A stretch of DNA of 64,000 nt, from IMG/VR virus record IMGVR_UViG_3300042466_001057, positions 1 through 64,000 of that record; one strand, written 5' to 3'. Position numbers and translations under genes: made by a program. Shown piece by piece: positions 26,739 to 34,766 of this stretch (position 1 is its first letter; each line of letters opens with the position of its first letter). Below the pieces are notes generated by a model, which saw only the letters and a list, made by a program, of their open reading frames with translations, was not told the DNA's origin and made no database searches. The DNA comes from a virus.

Positions 26739-27466
26739 TATTTTAATTCTTTTAATTTTTTTATGAATTGTATTAATACATCAACATCTTTTTCGCAATA
26801 TTCAGCAATTTCTGATAGTCTATTACCGCTCCAATATGCTTCGTGAACCATACCACCATTTATATCTCCATCTTTAGGTGTTAGTATATCTAATGTCGCA
26901 CAAACCAAATCTAAAGATCCGATAGCGGTATATGATCCATATTGCCAAATTTCTTTTGTGTCGATAGCTTTAACTTCCCAAGGCTTGGTGTCGTAAGATG
27001 GTAATAACTTAGACGGTAAAATTCCGTTTATTATCATTCTTTTTGCCAACATAGGAATATCAAAGTTCTTTAAGTTATGACCACAAAGATAAAAATCTAA
27101 CTTTTGACATCTGTCAAGTAAGTTTCTAACCTGAAGTAGCAACTCTTTTTCGTCGTCACCTGAAAAGGTTTGTTTTTTTACTTCTCCATTTTCCATAACA
27201 AAAGCCATCGACACACAAACGATCTTTGCGAACTCAGGAACAAGTGCTGTACGTTTTGAATATACATCATTCATTTTTTGAAGTTCTTCCTCCAACCCAT
27301 CGGTTTCATAATTGTCTTCAGGAAATCTTTTTAAAAACCAATCAAAATATTTAACAAATTGTTCGGCAATTTTTGGATTACTTTCTTGACATGTTGACCA
27401 ATCTTTACAAACACCGACCGTTTCAATGTCTAAGAATAAAATTTTTGTTATAGGTATGTTTATCAT
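26738..27466 (-). CDS. 3'-5' exonuclease, DnaQ/PolB-like fold
   Basis: This 242-residue protein has the DEDD exonuclease set. ExoI is ILFLDIETVGVCKDW, exoII is YLCGHNLKNFDIPMLAKRMI, and exoIII is IAEYCEKDVDVLIQFIKKL. It resembles the predicted PolB-like 3'-5' exonuclease family found in Bacteroidota and phages. It could act in DNA repair, recombination or nucleotide recycling. The dUTPase start follows directly, and the upstream GT overlaps it by 4 bases. Confidence 0.85.
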   Translation of the reverse strand: MINIPITKILFLDIETVGVCKDWSTCQESNPKIAEQFVKYFDWFLKRFPEDNYETDGLEEELQKMNDVYSKRTALVPEFAKIVCVSMAFVMENGEVKKQTFSGDDEKELLLQVRNLLDRCQKLDFYLCGHNLKNFDIPMLAKRMIINGILPSKLLPSYDTKPWEVKAIDTKEIWQYGSYTAIGSLDLVCATLDILTPKDGDINGGMVHEAYWSGNRLSEIAEYCEKDVDVLIQFIKKLKELK

Positions 27467-28674
27467 TTTACTAAGGATTTATATAATTCTGCTCTATCTT
27501 TTGTTACTTTATTTAAATCATAGGTATCTTTAACTGTCTCATAAAGACGTTGACCTAAATCGTATGCCCAATTAGGGTTCTCGATTAATTTTTTCATATA
27601 TTTTGACCAATCACCATTTCTAACCTCATCAACTAAAAGTGCGTTCCCATCAACAAAGTTACCGTTTTGTAATGAATGTTTCAAGTCGATCGTATAAGGA
27701 CCCACGTTTGAGGCGATAATCGCTTTCTTATAGAACCCAGCTTCAATTACTTTTAGTTGTGATTTTACTCTATTAAAGATATGGTTTTTGATTGGTGCAA
27801 GTGATACATCAAACCATCTGTAGTTTGTTGCGTAAGTTGTAACGGGTTTTGTCCATACACGGTTATAAAATGGTAGCACATCTGAAACGTAACTCTCATC
27901 TTTAAACTTCATTAAATATTCTTTATGTTTTGGGTCGACCATGTTATATCTGTCCGTAAAGATTTCTTCGTAACGAGCCCAAACAGTTTCTTCAGGTTTA
28001 ATCTCTCTTTGTTTTTGTTCTCCTGTTTGTTGATTAATTTCTGTAACAGTACCTCTTGTATCAAAACCACAAAGATACATACTAAAATTATCTTTTAATG
28101 GTTTTAATTTATTAATTGTGCCATCTAATAATTTAAGATCATGTAAGTGAGACGACCCACCTAACCACCCAAACCTTAATTTATCTGAAGGTAACGTTTC
28201 TGCTTGGAATTGTGGTTCTTTTGGATTAATCGCATTTGGTAGTATATATACGTTTTTATTATATTTACTAATTTCTGTTGCGAATATGGACGTTGTTGTA
28301 ATAACATGATTAGCAACTTTCATATTAGCCAATATTTTCTCATGTAGTTTATTTTGAATAACCAATTGATGAACAGGATGTTCTTTAGTTGGTAACCAAT
28401 AGTCATCTAAATCCATAATGGTAACAATACCCATACTATTTAGGTTTTGTATTATGGTTGGTGCTTGGTTATAATCTTGACCAATAGATCTATGAAAATG
28501 TACGATGTCGTATTGTTTCCAATAGTTAACATCATTTATTCTTGGTTCGTAATCAATGTCTACGTGAAAATCATCTGAATGATTATTTTGTAACATAACA
28601 TGGGGGTCAATAGACCTGAATTTTCCTACTCCCGTTTTATCACTTGGGAGAACTAATACTTTAATTTTACTCAT
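27463..28674 (-). CDS. Glycosyltransferase, GT-B fold (GT4-like)
   Basis: This 403-residue protein has a GT-B layout: KIKVLVLPSDKTGVGKFRSI at the start, DYEPRINDVNYWKQYDIVHF, MDLDDYWLPTKEHP, NVYILPNAINPKEP and RFGWLGGSSHLHDLKLLDG in the linker and donor domain. KAIIASNVGPYTIDL lies near the C-terminus. It is the first gene downstream of the terminator at 28.7 kb and so probably the first of the long minus-strand glycan transcript. No TATTTAT element is seen before its ATG. Donor unknown. Confidence 0.8.
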   Translation of the reverse strand: MSKIKVLVLPSDKTGVGKFRSIDPHVMLQNNHSDDFHVDIDYEPRINDVNYWKQYDIVHFHRSIGQDYNQAPTIIQNLNSMGIVTIMDLDDYWLPTKEHPVHQLVIQNKLHEKILANMKVANHVITTTSIFATEISKYNKNVYILPNAINPKEPQFQAETLPSDKLRFGWLGGSSHLHDLKLLDGTINKLKPLKDNFSMYLCGFDTRGTVTEINQQTGEQKQREIKPEETVWARYEEIFTDRYNMVDPKHKEYLMKFKDESYVSDVLPFYNRVWTKPVTTYATNYRWFDVSLAPIKNHIFNRVKSQLKVIEAGFYKKAIIASNVGPYTIDLKHSLQNGNFVDGNALLVDEVRNGDWSKYMKKLIENPNWAYDLGQRLYETVKDTYDLNKVTKDRAELYKSLVK

Positions 28675-28710
28675 ATAAAAAATTATTTAAGTAAAATATA
28701 ACCAATATAA

Positions 28711-28740
28711 AACAAAAAATCCACCCTTTTAAGGTGGATT
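28711..28740 (-). terminator. Rho-independent terminator (minus strand)
   Basis: Arms AATCCACC (28718-28725) and GGTGGATT (28733-28740) form an 8-bp stem with a 7-base loop. On the minus strand the stem is followed by a T-rich run (ATTTTTTG). It lies just past the stop at 28760, so it ends the transcript of the 28760-31268 genes. Confidence 0.8.
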
Positions 28741-28759
28741 ACGATACTAATAGAAAATA

Positions 28760-29398
28760 TTATTTTTCAAATTTTTTAACCTTTGTTACTTTACCGATAA
28801 ACAAAGTGTTACCAACCTTAAATTGGATTGTTTCGTTAGTGTTTGTTGTTGATTCTACAACCATACCCGATTGTTTTAACTCTTCTCTAACCACATCTCT
28901 TACTGTATCTCTAACCACGTCTCTAATCATAGATTTAATTTCGTTTATACTAATGTTAGAGGTATTGTGATTTGTTTTATCATCTCCGACATTAATATTC
29001 TCCGATACATTTTTATTTGGTAAATCCGATATTTTAGTTTTACCCATATTCATTAATCTTTGGGCTCCTTGTATTACCTCTTCAGATATTGCGGTTGATG
29101 ATCCAAGACTACTTGGTTGAACTATTGGTTGTTCAATCATAAGCGCTTTAATCTCATCAGGAAGTTTTGAGTTCATTATTCTTGATTGATCCAAAGGTTG
29201 TGTTGGATCAGAATATTGTTTTGGTTGTGACTCTTCTTGTAAAAGACCTTCCGGTAAATTATAATTGGCCGGAACTGAATCAAAATTTTCAACCATAGGT
29301 GATGTTGGTCTAGTATCTCCTCTTTTAATTTCACCATGTCTCTCCATGATTTTTTTAGAGACTGCTAGTCTTTGCATTAAATCCATTTCATTATTCAT
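28760..29398 (-). CDS. Hypothetical protein, disordered and coiled (212 aa)
   Basis: This 212-residue protein has a low-complexity Pro/Ser/Gln-rich first half. It then has a helical segment (NEIKSMIRDVVRDTVRDVVR) with a repeated RDVV/RDTV pattern, and a short C-terminal beta part (TIQFKVGNTLFIGKVTKV). No known domain. The repeated VRD heptads suggest self-association. It is the last gene before the terminator and is separated by one base from the WYL-like gene. Confidence 0.6.
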   Translation of the reverse strand: MNNEMDLMQRLAVSKKIMERHGEIKRGDTRPTSPMVENFDSVPANYNLPEGLLQEESQPKQYSDPTQPLDQSRIMNSKLPDEIKALMIEQPIVQPSSLGSSTAISEEVIQGAQRLMNMGKTKISDLPNKNVSENINVGDDKTNHNTSNISINEIKSMIRDVVRDTVRDVVREELKQSGMVVESTTNTNETIQFKVGNTLFIGKVTKVKKFEK

Positions 29399-29399
29399 A

Positions 29400-29801
29400 T
29401 TATGCTAAATTTTCTTCATTGCCAAAGGTGGCGTTTAATAGAACCCTCGTCATAGTTTTATCCCCATTAGGGTTATAACCTGGCCTCATATCTACAAAAT
29501 TATCTATTGTTGGTTTATATGTAAAGATTTTATCCAATCTAAATAACCTCCAACCAGGAAGAAAGTTTGATTTGTTTTTCGCACTCCACGACGATCCTTC
29601 ACTTTCCCATGCCCTTAACACTAAATTGCCTTTTTTACTATAACCTAAACAAACGGGCTCTATTGTTCTATACCCTTTACCACCATTATCGTTTCCATCA
29701 TAATAAATTACAATGACTTTTTTATCACGAATACTATTCTGTACGTCGCCAAGAGCTGCCGCTTCAGTAATTAATCCACTAAGTGAGTTTAATAGTTTCA
29801 C
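29400..29801 (-). CDS. WYL-domain-like protein
   Basis: This 133-residue protein fits a small WYL-type fold: KKVIVIYYDGNDNGGKGYRT, IEPVCLGYSKKGNLVLRAWE and PGWRLFRLDKIFTY. WYL domains sense ligands and regulate transcription or other enzymes; here no DNA-binding domain is attached. The start is GTG at 29801, overlapping the upstream stop as GTGA. Its first 13 residues end in ITE followed by A (MKLLNSLSGLITEAAALG), which looks like a prohead-protease site. Function in the phage unknown. Confidence 0.65.
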   Translation of the reverse strand: MKLLNSLSGLITEAAALGDVQNSIRDKKVIVIYYDGNDNGGKGYRTIEPVCLGYSKKGNLVLRAWESEGSSWSAKNKSNFLPGWRLFRLDKIFTYKPTIDNFVDMRPGYNPNGDKTMTRVLLNATFGNEENLA

Positions 29802-30091
29802 GCTACGTTATAATATGGGTTATTGGTTGAATATTTATTCACTTTCAAATCGTCCTTTCTTTCATGAATATCTGTAGATGTTCCAGCATTATTATTGTAA
29901 ACATCAAGATCTCCACCGGTACCTCTACCGATCTTATCTCCGTTAGCGTTAGCGTCTGGATGTACTGTTGAGTATTGATTGGTCGTTTTAAAATCATTTC
30001 TAGCAAATAACTTTCTTCTTTGTTCTTCAGCAACTGTAGATAATGGATTATCCGGTTGAGAAAATTCTAATTTGTCTGATTGTGTAGCCAT
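29798..30091 (-). CDS. Hypothetical small protein (97 aa)
   Basis: This is a 97-residue, Asn/Asp/Thr-rich hydrophilic protein (DANANGDKIGRGTGGDL, DVYNNNAGTSTDIHERKDDL) that looks largely disordered. It repeats a YST-P/H element near both ends (QYSTVHPDAN and KYSTNNPYYN). No known family. Its stop overlaps the GTG of the WYL-like gene, and its ATG directly abuts the stop of the next gene upstream. Confidence 0.55.
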   Translation of the reverse strand: MATQSDKLEFSQPDNPLSTVAEEQRRKLFARNDFKTTNQYSTVHPDANANGDKIGRGTGGDLDVYNNNAGTSTDIHERKDDLKVNKYSTNNPYYNVA

Positions 30092-30535
30092 TTATAAAAA
30101 ATTTATTAGTTTATTTATTTTATTTATTTCTTCTTTTAATGAGTCGACGGTTGTTGTGTGTTTGTCGTTCAAATTAAAAGAGTTTTTTTCGTGTGAAGAT
30201 AAAAATTGGTTTTGCATACCCGAATCTGCCTTTAATTTTTTTGAAGATTTAGTGTCTCCTCTCCATACCCTTAGTACTTCATCACACCAATTTTTCATTC
30301 TATCACCACCATTTAAAATGAATGGTGCGTCTTCTTTATTACCACCATACCCATCAAACCAATTTTTCACTCGTTTTATTTGTTGGTAGGTAATTTGTTT
30401 TTTTTGTCTTAATTCTTGATTTCTTTTATATCCTTCAGTGTTTGTGTCACCATCGGTTGACCCAAAACAATCCGCAAGATGTTTTATAAGACTATCAGGG
30501 ATTATTGCAATATTATTATATAGTTTAGAGTTCAT
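30092..30535 (-). CDS. Hypothetical protein (147 aa)
   Basis: This is a 147-residue charged protein. It contains IPDSLIKHLADCFGSTDGDT and a conserved-looking centre ITYQQIKRVKNWFDGYGGNK, then FILNGGDRMKNWCDEVLRVW, ending in a Lys-rich helix. No catalytic motif is seen. It overlaps the upstream gene by 11 bases and belongs to the small-gene transcript that ends at 28.7 kb. Confidence 0.6.
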   Translation of the reverse strand: MNSKLYNNIAIIPDSLIKHLADCFGSTDGDTNTEGYKRNQELRQKKQITYQQIKRVKNWFDGYGGNKEDAPFILNGGDRMKNWCDEVLRVWRGDTKSSKKLKADSGMQNQFLSSHEKNSFNLNDKHTTTVDSLKEEINKINKLINFL

Positions 30536-31268
30536 CTTTAAATAATGATAATAGTTGTTTTGTTGACAAACCTTGTTTTTTTGCCATATTTTTAAGTGCG
30601 TTTATATTCCTAATTAAGATAGGGTTTAAATCTTTATCCGAACCGTCTTTATCTAACACAATATCTTCACCTAAACTCTCACTTTCATCAATACCTTTTT
30701 CTTTTAAAATGAGTCTGTCTATAAAGTTTTTTTTCTTTTTAATATTTTTTGGTGTTCTTTTATGTAAATTTGGTTTTTTTCCTTGTTGTATAGCTCTTTC
30801 TATTGCCGCATCTTTATCTAACCCTAATTCTTTTTGATAATGTTTAACGGTATCGTTGTAGTCCATAAACATGGTATCCTCAAAACCAAATGCGTCACCC
30901 ATGTCCTCTTCTTTTATTTCACCTTCACCATAATACCCATACCAACCTCTTAATAGTGGGTCTCTTGGAGTTCTGGTTTGACGCACAATTTTATCGGTGA
31001 TTGATGGGTTATCTTTCATGCCAGAACTTGCAGGATCTAATATTGGGGTTGCGTTTGATAACCAAGTCCCATCATCATCAACTAATTCCGTTACCTCAGT
31101 TTCTTTTCCTTTAGTTTCTTTTTTTGTTTTTTCTTTAAAGGTTTTCATATCCTTACACGGCATATATATTTTTTTGTCGTCCTCATTGTGAGAGTGAGAT
31201 CCAGCACAACCTAAAGTTTTTGAGACCCTTTCTGCACGTTCCTTTGTTGAATATTTATAAGTTTTCAT
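30525..31268 (-). CDS. Hypothetical protein with N-terminal GCAGSHSHN motif (247 aa)
   Basis: This 247-residue protein opens with YSTKERAERVSKTLGCAGSH, SHNEDDKKIYMPC, a short Cys/His-containing module that I have the impression recurs at the N-terminus of other phage proteins. A disordered Lys/Glu-rich part follows, then helices and a C-terminal LKNMAKKQGLSTKQLLSLFK. The Cys and His could bind metal. It is the first gene of the divergent minus operon; a TATTTAT motif ends 14 bases before its ATG. Confidence 0.6.
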   Translation of the reverse strand: MKTYKYSTKERAERVSKTLGCAGSHSHNEDDKKIYMPCKDMKTFKEKTKKETKGKETEVTELVDDDGTWLSNATPILDPASSGMKDNPSITDKIVRQTRTPRDPLLRGWYGYYGEGEIKEEDMGDAFGFEDTMFMDYNDTVKHYQKELGLDKDAAIERAIQQGKKPNLHKRTPKNIKKKKNFIDRLILKEKGIDESESLGEDIVLDKDGSDKDLNPILIRNINALKNMAKKQGLSTKQLLSLFKDEL

Positions 31269-31280
31269 TCAGGCTTTTAC

Positions 31281-31290
31281 CTATAAATAC
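31281..31290 (-). promoter_or_regulatory. Putative late promoter, TATTTAT motif
   Basis: The minus strand reads GTATTTATAG, 14 bases from the core to the ATG at 31268. It is one of two divergent copies in the 51-base gap between the two operons; the other is at 31301-31310. Confidence 0.55.
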
Positions 31291-31300
31291 ATCAATTAAA

Positions 31301-31310
31301 GTATTTATCA
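31301..31310 (+). promoter_or_regulatory. Putative late promoter, TATTTAT motif
   Basis: The plus strand reads GTATTTATCA, with the core ending 11 bases before the ATG at 31320. It is the rightward partner of the divergent pair. Confidence 0.55.
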
Positions 31311-31319
31311 TAAAAAAGA

Positions 31320-33248
31320 ATGCCAAGTCAAAATTTAAATTCTTATTATTACCCAAAATATTCAATGAAGTTGGACTACGGTCAATATTTTGATCTAACT
31401 TTAGCTTCGGATGAAAGAAGTTATGACGAAGAGGTTGTGTTCTCAACCAAATTAATTGGAGAGGATGATGGGAATAGGTTACCAATATTTATTGATTTAA
31501 ATAATTCTGGTACAACCATACAACCAATATTAAATTATGGTGACTACATTTCCGGAAACACATTTGTTTCAAAAAACTTTTATAACCCAAAAAATTTAGA
31601 CTACAGTTGTTATACCGCATATACAGGAATTTGTGATGTTGGTCTTGTTGCTACCGATAATGGGTTGTTTACAAAAATGTCAGGAGAAACTTTATATTAT
31701 ATTAAAGGTATAGATAACACCTACAAGTTTCATCCACATTATAGAGATAGTAGGTTTAAAATGCACCCCGTACGAAGTGTGGTTGAGTCACCAAACATAA
31801 AATTTTCAGGAAGACCAAAAGATAGTGTATATAATATTGTATCAAAAAGTGCTAGTACCGTTGGTTACTATCAAGAATTATATGGGGGATTCTATCAGGG
31901 GTTTTATAAATTAAACGGATACGACTATGAGGTATTTCCAGAAAGAGTAAATAAGGGTTGGTCTGTCGAAATGATGTTAAAACCAAGAACATTCGAAGAG
32001 TATTCTTTAAACCCTATCACCGAACAGTATTTAAATGATATATACCCATCGAATGCCGGTACGTTCTTTTATTTTGGTACACGATCGGAGAATAAATATT
32101 ATCACGAAGCCAACGGATCTCCATCATCTGACTCAGGTTACACTAGAATCACAAGTGGATTGACGTGTATTGAGTCTTGTGCTTGTTCAAATACGGGAGT
32201 TACAAACGCAAATTGTATTCACGTTTACCCTAACAACGGATTTACTACGGTACACAATCTTGAATGTAATTGTGGGTGTGCAAGTACAGACATCGTACCG
32301 CTACCAGAAACCGATCCAAAATTTGATGTCTTGTCAAGTGCAATATCTTTAAGGTTTGATGGTTGTCCCGAAAACCCAAGTATTGCTGTAAAATATTTAA
32401 AAATCACAGGAGACTGCGTAACAACAGGGAGTTGTGAAACAACAGGGGTGACTTTCCAAACGGGATACACAATAACTGAAGTGATATCACAACCAATATA
32501 TGATTTATGTGGGTTTGATTGTAACGATACCACCGAAGAAAGGTGGGTTATGATTAGTGCGGTCTTTGAAAGGTATCGATATTTGGAGGATTGTGACTTA
32601 GGAAATTTAGGGGGACTTAATGATTTAAGGGTCGTTACAACGCAATCATCAATAGATGGTCAGTCATTTAAACTTATAGGTCCACCTGAAACACATTCAG
32701 GATCAACACCTGAACCAAAAGTACATAAGATTAGGTTTGACAGAAAATGGTTCGACGAATTGGGTTATAGGTTAGGTACATTAAAATTATACGTTAACGG
32801 GTATTTGTTTTTAGTTATTGAAGATTTTGAAGAAATTATACCAAGAGAATTAAATACAGAAAAAGAAAAACAGGTTGGTGTACCATTTAACGTGTCGTTT
32901 GGTGGAGGGACTCAAGGATTACATGACCATTTAATTTTTTCTGGTTGTTCAAATCCGTACGGACCATATAGACAAGATCCCGAACTATTTCCAAATAACA
33001 TATTAAGTGCAACCACCTTGTCGGGAATTTCAACAAATATATTATTAGAACAGAATTTTGGTGGAACTTTTATGGGTGGGATATCTCAATTTAGAATGTA
33101 TGTAGAACCTTTAAGTTCACCACAAATACAACATAACTTTAGAATATTAAAAGATAAATTTAATTTACTTAATTTTTGGTGTCCTAATTGCCTTTGTACC
33201 AACGAATACATTGATGGTGATTACATTGAATGTGGTTATTTTGAATAA
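31320..33248 (+). CDS. Large virion/fibre protein with lectin-like domain (642 aa)
   Basis: This is a 642-residue beta-rich protein. The N-terminal part (SYYYPKYSMKLDYGQYFDLT) probably attaches to the virion. The last 200 residues look like a concanavalin-type jelly roll: LGTLKLYVNGYLFLVIEDFE, then VPFNVSFGGGTQGLHDH and GGISQFRMYVEPLSSPQIQ. Cysteine-rich patches (CIESCACSN, CNCGCAS, NFWCPNCLCTNE) are unusual and might form disulfides or bind metal. It would act in host surface binding. It opens the rightward fibre block. Family not named with certainty. Confidence 0.7.
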   Translation: MPSQNLNSYYYPKYSMKLDYGQYFDLTLASDERSYDEEVVFSTKLIGEDDGNRLPIFIDLNNSGTTIQPILNYGDYISGNTFVSKNFYNPKNLDYSCYTAYTGICDVGLVATDNGLFTKMSGETLYYIKGIDNTYKFHPHYRDSRFKMHPVRSVVESPNIKFSGRPKDSVYNIVSKSASTVGYYQELYGGFYQGFYKLNGYDYEVFPERVNKGWSVEMMLKPRTFEEYSLNPITEQYLNDIYPSNAGTFFYFGTRSENKYYHEANGSPSSDSGYTRITSGLTCIESCACSNTGVTNANCIHVYPNNGFTTVHNLECNCGCASTDIVPLPETDPKFDVLSSAISLRFDGCPENPSIAVKYLKITGDCVTTGSCETTGVTFQTGYTITEVISQPIYDLCGFDCNDTTEERWVMISAVFERYRYLEDCDLGNLGGLNDLRVVTTQSSIDGQSFKLIGPPETHSGSTPEPKVHKIRFDRKWFDELGYRLGTLKLYVNGYLFLVIEDFEEIIPRELNTEKEKQVGVPFNVSFGGGTQGLHDHLIFSGCSNPYGPYRQDPELFPNNILSATTLSGISTNILLEQNFGGTFMGGISQFRMYVEPLSSPQIQHNFRILKDKFNLLNFWCPNCLCTNEYIDGDYIECGYFE

Positions 33249-33253
33249 ACACT

Positions 33254-33262
33254 ATATTTATT
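33254..33262 (+). promoter_or_regulatory. Putative late promoter, TATTTAT motif
   Basis: ATATTTATT, with the core ending 10 bases before the ATG at 33272. It lies in the 23-base gap after the preceding stop. Confidence 0.5.
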
Positions 33263-33271
33263 AAATAAAAA

Positions 33272-34174
33272 ATGAGTTTAGTTACAAGACAATATGGACC
33301 TGACGCTAAGGGGTCAAAATTAACCAATTTAGATATGGATAATAATTTATATTATCTACAATCTTTAGGTGTGTCTGGAATGACGTTTTCCGCAAATACT
33401 CTTACACTCACAAACCCTACCGGTGGTATAATCGCAAATGCTTTAATTGATATTAATGCTGACAGTAGGTGGTATATCCCTTCAGGTAGTACAGTTGAAA
33501 TTGGTTCGTATTCACAAAGTTTTGTGTATGGTGATCTATATGTTTTAGGTGAATTGATATTAAATGACAATTCTCAATTAATAATATTAAATGGTAATTT
33601 AATTTTAAGTGGTGGAACTATCACTGTTAGTGGTTCAGGACAAACCGTTTTGGTTGATTTGCCAACATTTGGCGATTTAATTACTTCAGGGACATACTCT
33701 GGAGGGACATTAACATTATCTACAAGTAACGGTACAGATGTTACGGTCAATGGTTTTTTTACCGGAAGTACTGACGTTTTTACAACAGGAGCATCTTACA
33801 ATAATGGTATTATTTATTTTGATACTAACGTATCACCTTCAGCATATACTGTTAATATTAGTTCATTAACTGGAGACTCAAATACGTTTTTAACAGGAGT
33901 CACCTATGATAATTTAACAAATACAATAACTTTAACGGATAATACAAACACTACTTTTAATGCGTATATTGATTCGGTTAGCGGGCTAACAGTTAACGGT
34001 AGTTTAAGTGCAACAACATTACAAACATCAAATACATATATAGAATCAACAGGATACCTTTATTTTGGTGATGATAATACCGATGGTTCGTGGAGAATGG
34101 GAATATCAGGATCTGACTTCATAGTTGAAAAAAGGGTGAGTGGTAATTGGATAATTTCAGGAACATTTAATTAA
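33272..34174 (+). CDS. Tail fibre-like protein (300 aa)
   Basis: This 300-residue protein is rich in Thr, Ser, Gly and Asn, with repeating short beta strands (NDNSQLIILNGNLILSGGTI, TGVTYDNLTNTITLTDNTNT). The N-terminus LVTRQYGPDAKGSKLTNLDM is a likely attachment segment, and the C-terminus (YLYFGDDNTDGSWRMGISGS) matches the tip of many trimeric fibres. The role would be adhesion or fibre stalk. It is followed after 6 bases by a shorter fibre-type gene. Confidence 0.75.
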   Translation: MSLVTRQYGPDAKGSKLTNLDMDNNLYYLQSLGVSGMTFSANTLTLTNPTGGIIANALIDINADSRWYIPSGSTVEIGSYSQSFVYGDLYVLGELILNDNSQLIILNGNLILSGGTITVSGSGQTVLVDLPTFGDLITSGTYSGGTLTLSTSNGTDVTVNGFFTGSTDVFTTGASYNNGIIYFDTNVSPSAYTVNISSLTGDSNTFLTGVTYDNLTNTITLTDNTNTTFNAYIDSVSGLTVNGSLSATTLQTSNTYIESTGYLYFGDDNTDGSWRMGISGSDFIVEKRVSGNWIISGTFN

Positions 34175-34180
34175 AAAGAT

Positions 34181-34666
34181 ATGGGATTTAATACAGATAT
34201 AATAAGCGCAACAACAATAAGTGGAACAACACTCTATGGTGATGGATCTAATTTAACAGGAATCTCAAGTGGTGGAGGAACATTTTCTTTAATAGGGAAT
34301 TCTTTTTTAACAAATAGTGCAGTTAATGGTTCTGCTAGATACATATCTCCGTTAATGTCTCTTGGCATTACTAATACTGAATCAGCTAGATCGTTAGTGA
34401 TTCCCGCCACATTAACAATTGGTAAATTCTACGTATTAACTGGCGGTGTTCAACCGTCAAGTGGTAGCCATGTTTTAACAATTAGAAAAAATGGAGTATC
34501 AACAAATATTTCTATAACCATTCCTGCAGATAGTGCTAGTGGGGTATTTTCAGATTTAGTAAATACTGAAGTATTTGCGGAGGGGGACTTATTTACAATA
34601 CAAGTAGTTAATAATGCGTCTATCAGTGCAGCGGTTATTTATTCAATATCAGTAGCAAACGTATAA
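34181..34666 (+). CDS. Tail fibre-like protein (161 aa)
   Basis: This 161-residue protein contains the stretch ISATTISGTTLYGDGSNLTG, a motif common in phage fibre stalks. It ends in a compact beta domain (KFYVLTGGVQPSSGSHVLTI, EGDLFTIQVVNN). It probably forms a trimeric tip or a short fibre. The ATG follows AAAAAGAT with only 6 bases after the previous stop. No enzymatic motif. Confidence 0.7.
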   Translation: MGFNTDIISATTISGTTLYGDGSNLTGISSGGGTFSLIGNSFLTNSAVNGSARYISPLMSLGITNTESARSLVIPATLTIGKFYVLTGGVQPSSGSHVLTIRKNGVSTNISITIPADSASGVFSDLVNTEVFAEGDLFTIQVVNNASISAAVIYSISVANV

Positions 34667-34745
34667 TAATTAATAGAAATTTTTATTCAACAATGTAATA
34701 TACATCATAATCTGAAACAAAAAAGAAACAAACACAAAAGTAAAG

Positions 34746-34757
34746 ATATTTATAAAT
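34746..34757 (+). promoter_or_regulatory. Putative late promoter, TATTTAT motif
   Basis: ATATTTATAAAT, with the core ending 13 bases before the ATG at 34767. It lies in the 100-base AT-rich gap after the preceding gene, which holds nothing else I can see. Confidence 0.55.
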
Positions 34758-34766
34758 TAAAAAGAC

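Noticed and set aside
6526-28674. Glycan block as host contamination or a bacterial insert
   Set aside because: It is interleaved with phage-type phoH, dut and an exonuclease on the same strand with the same tight packing, so it reads as phage DNA; only relatives could settle it fully.
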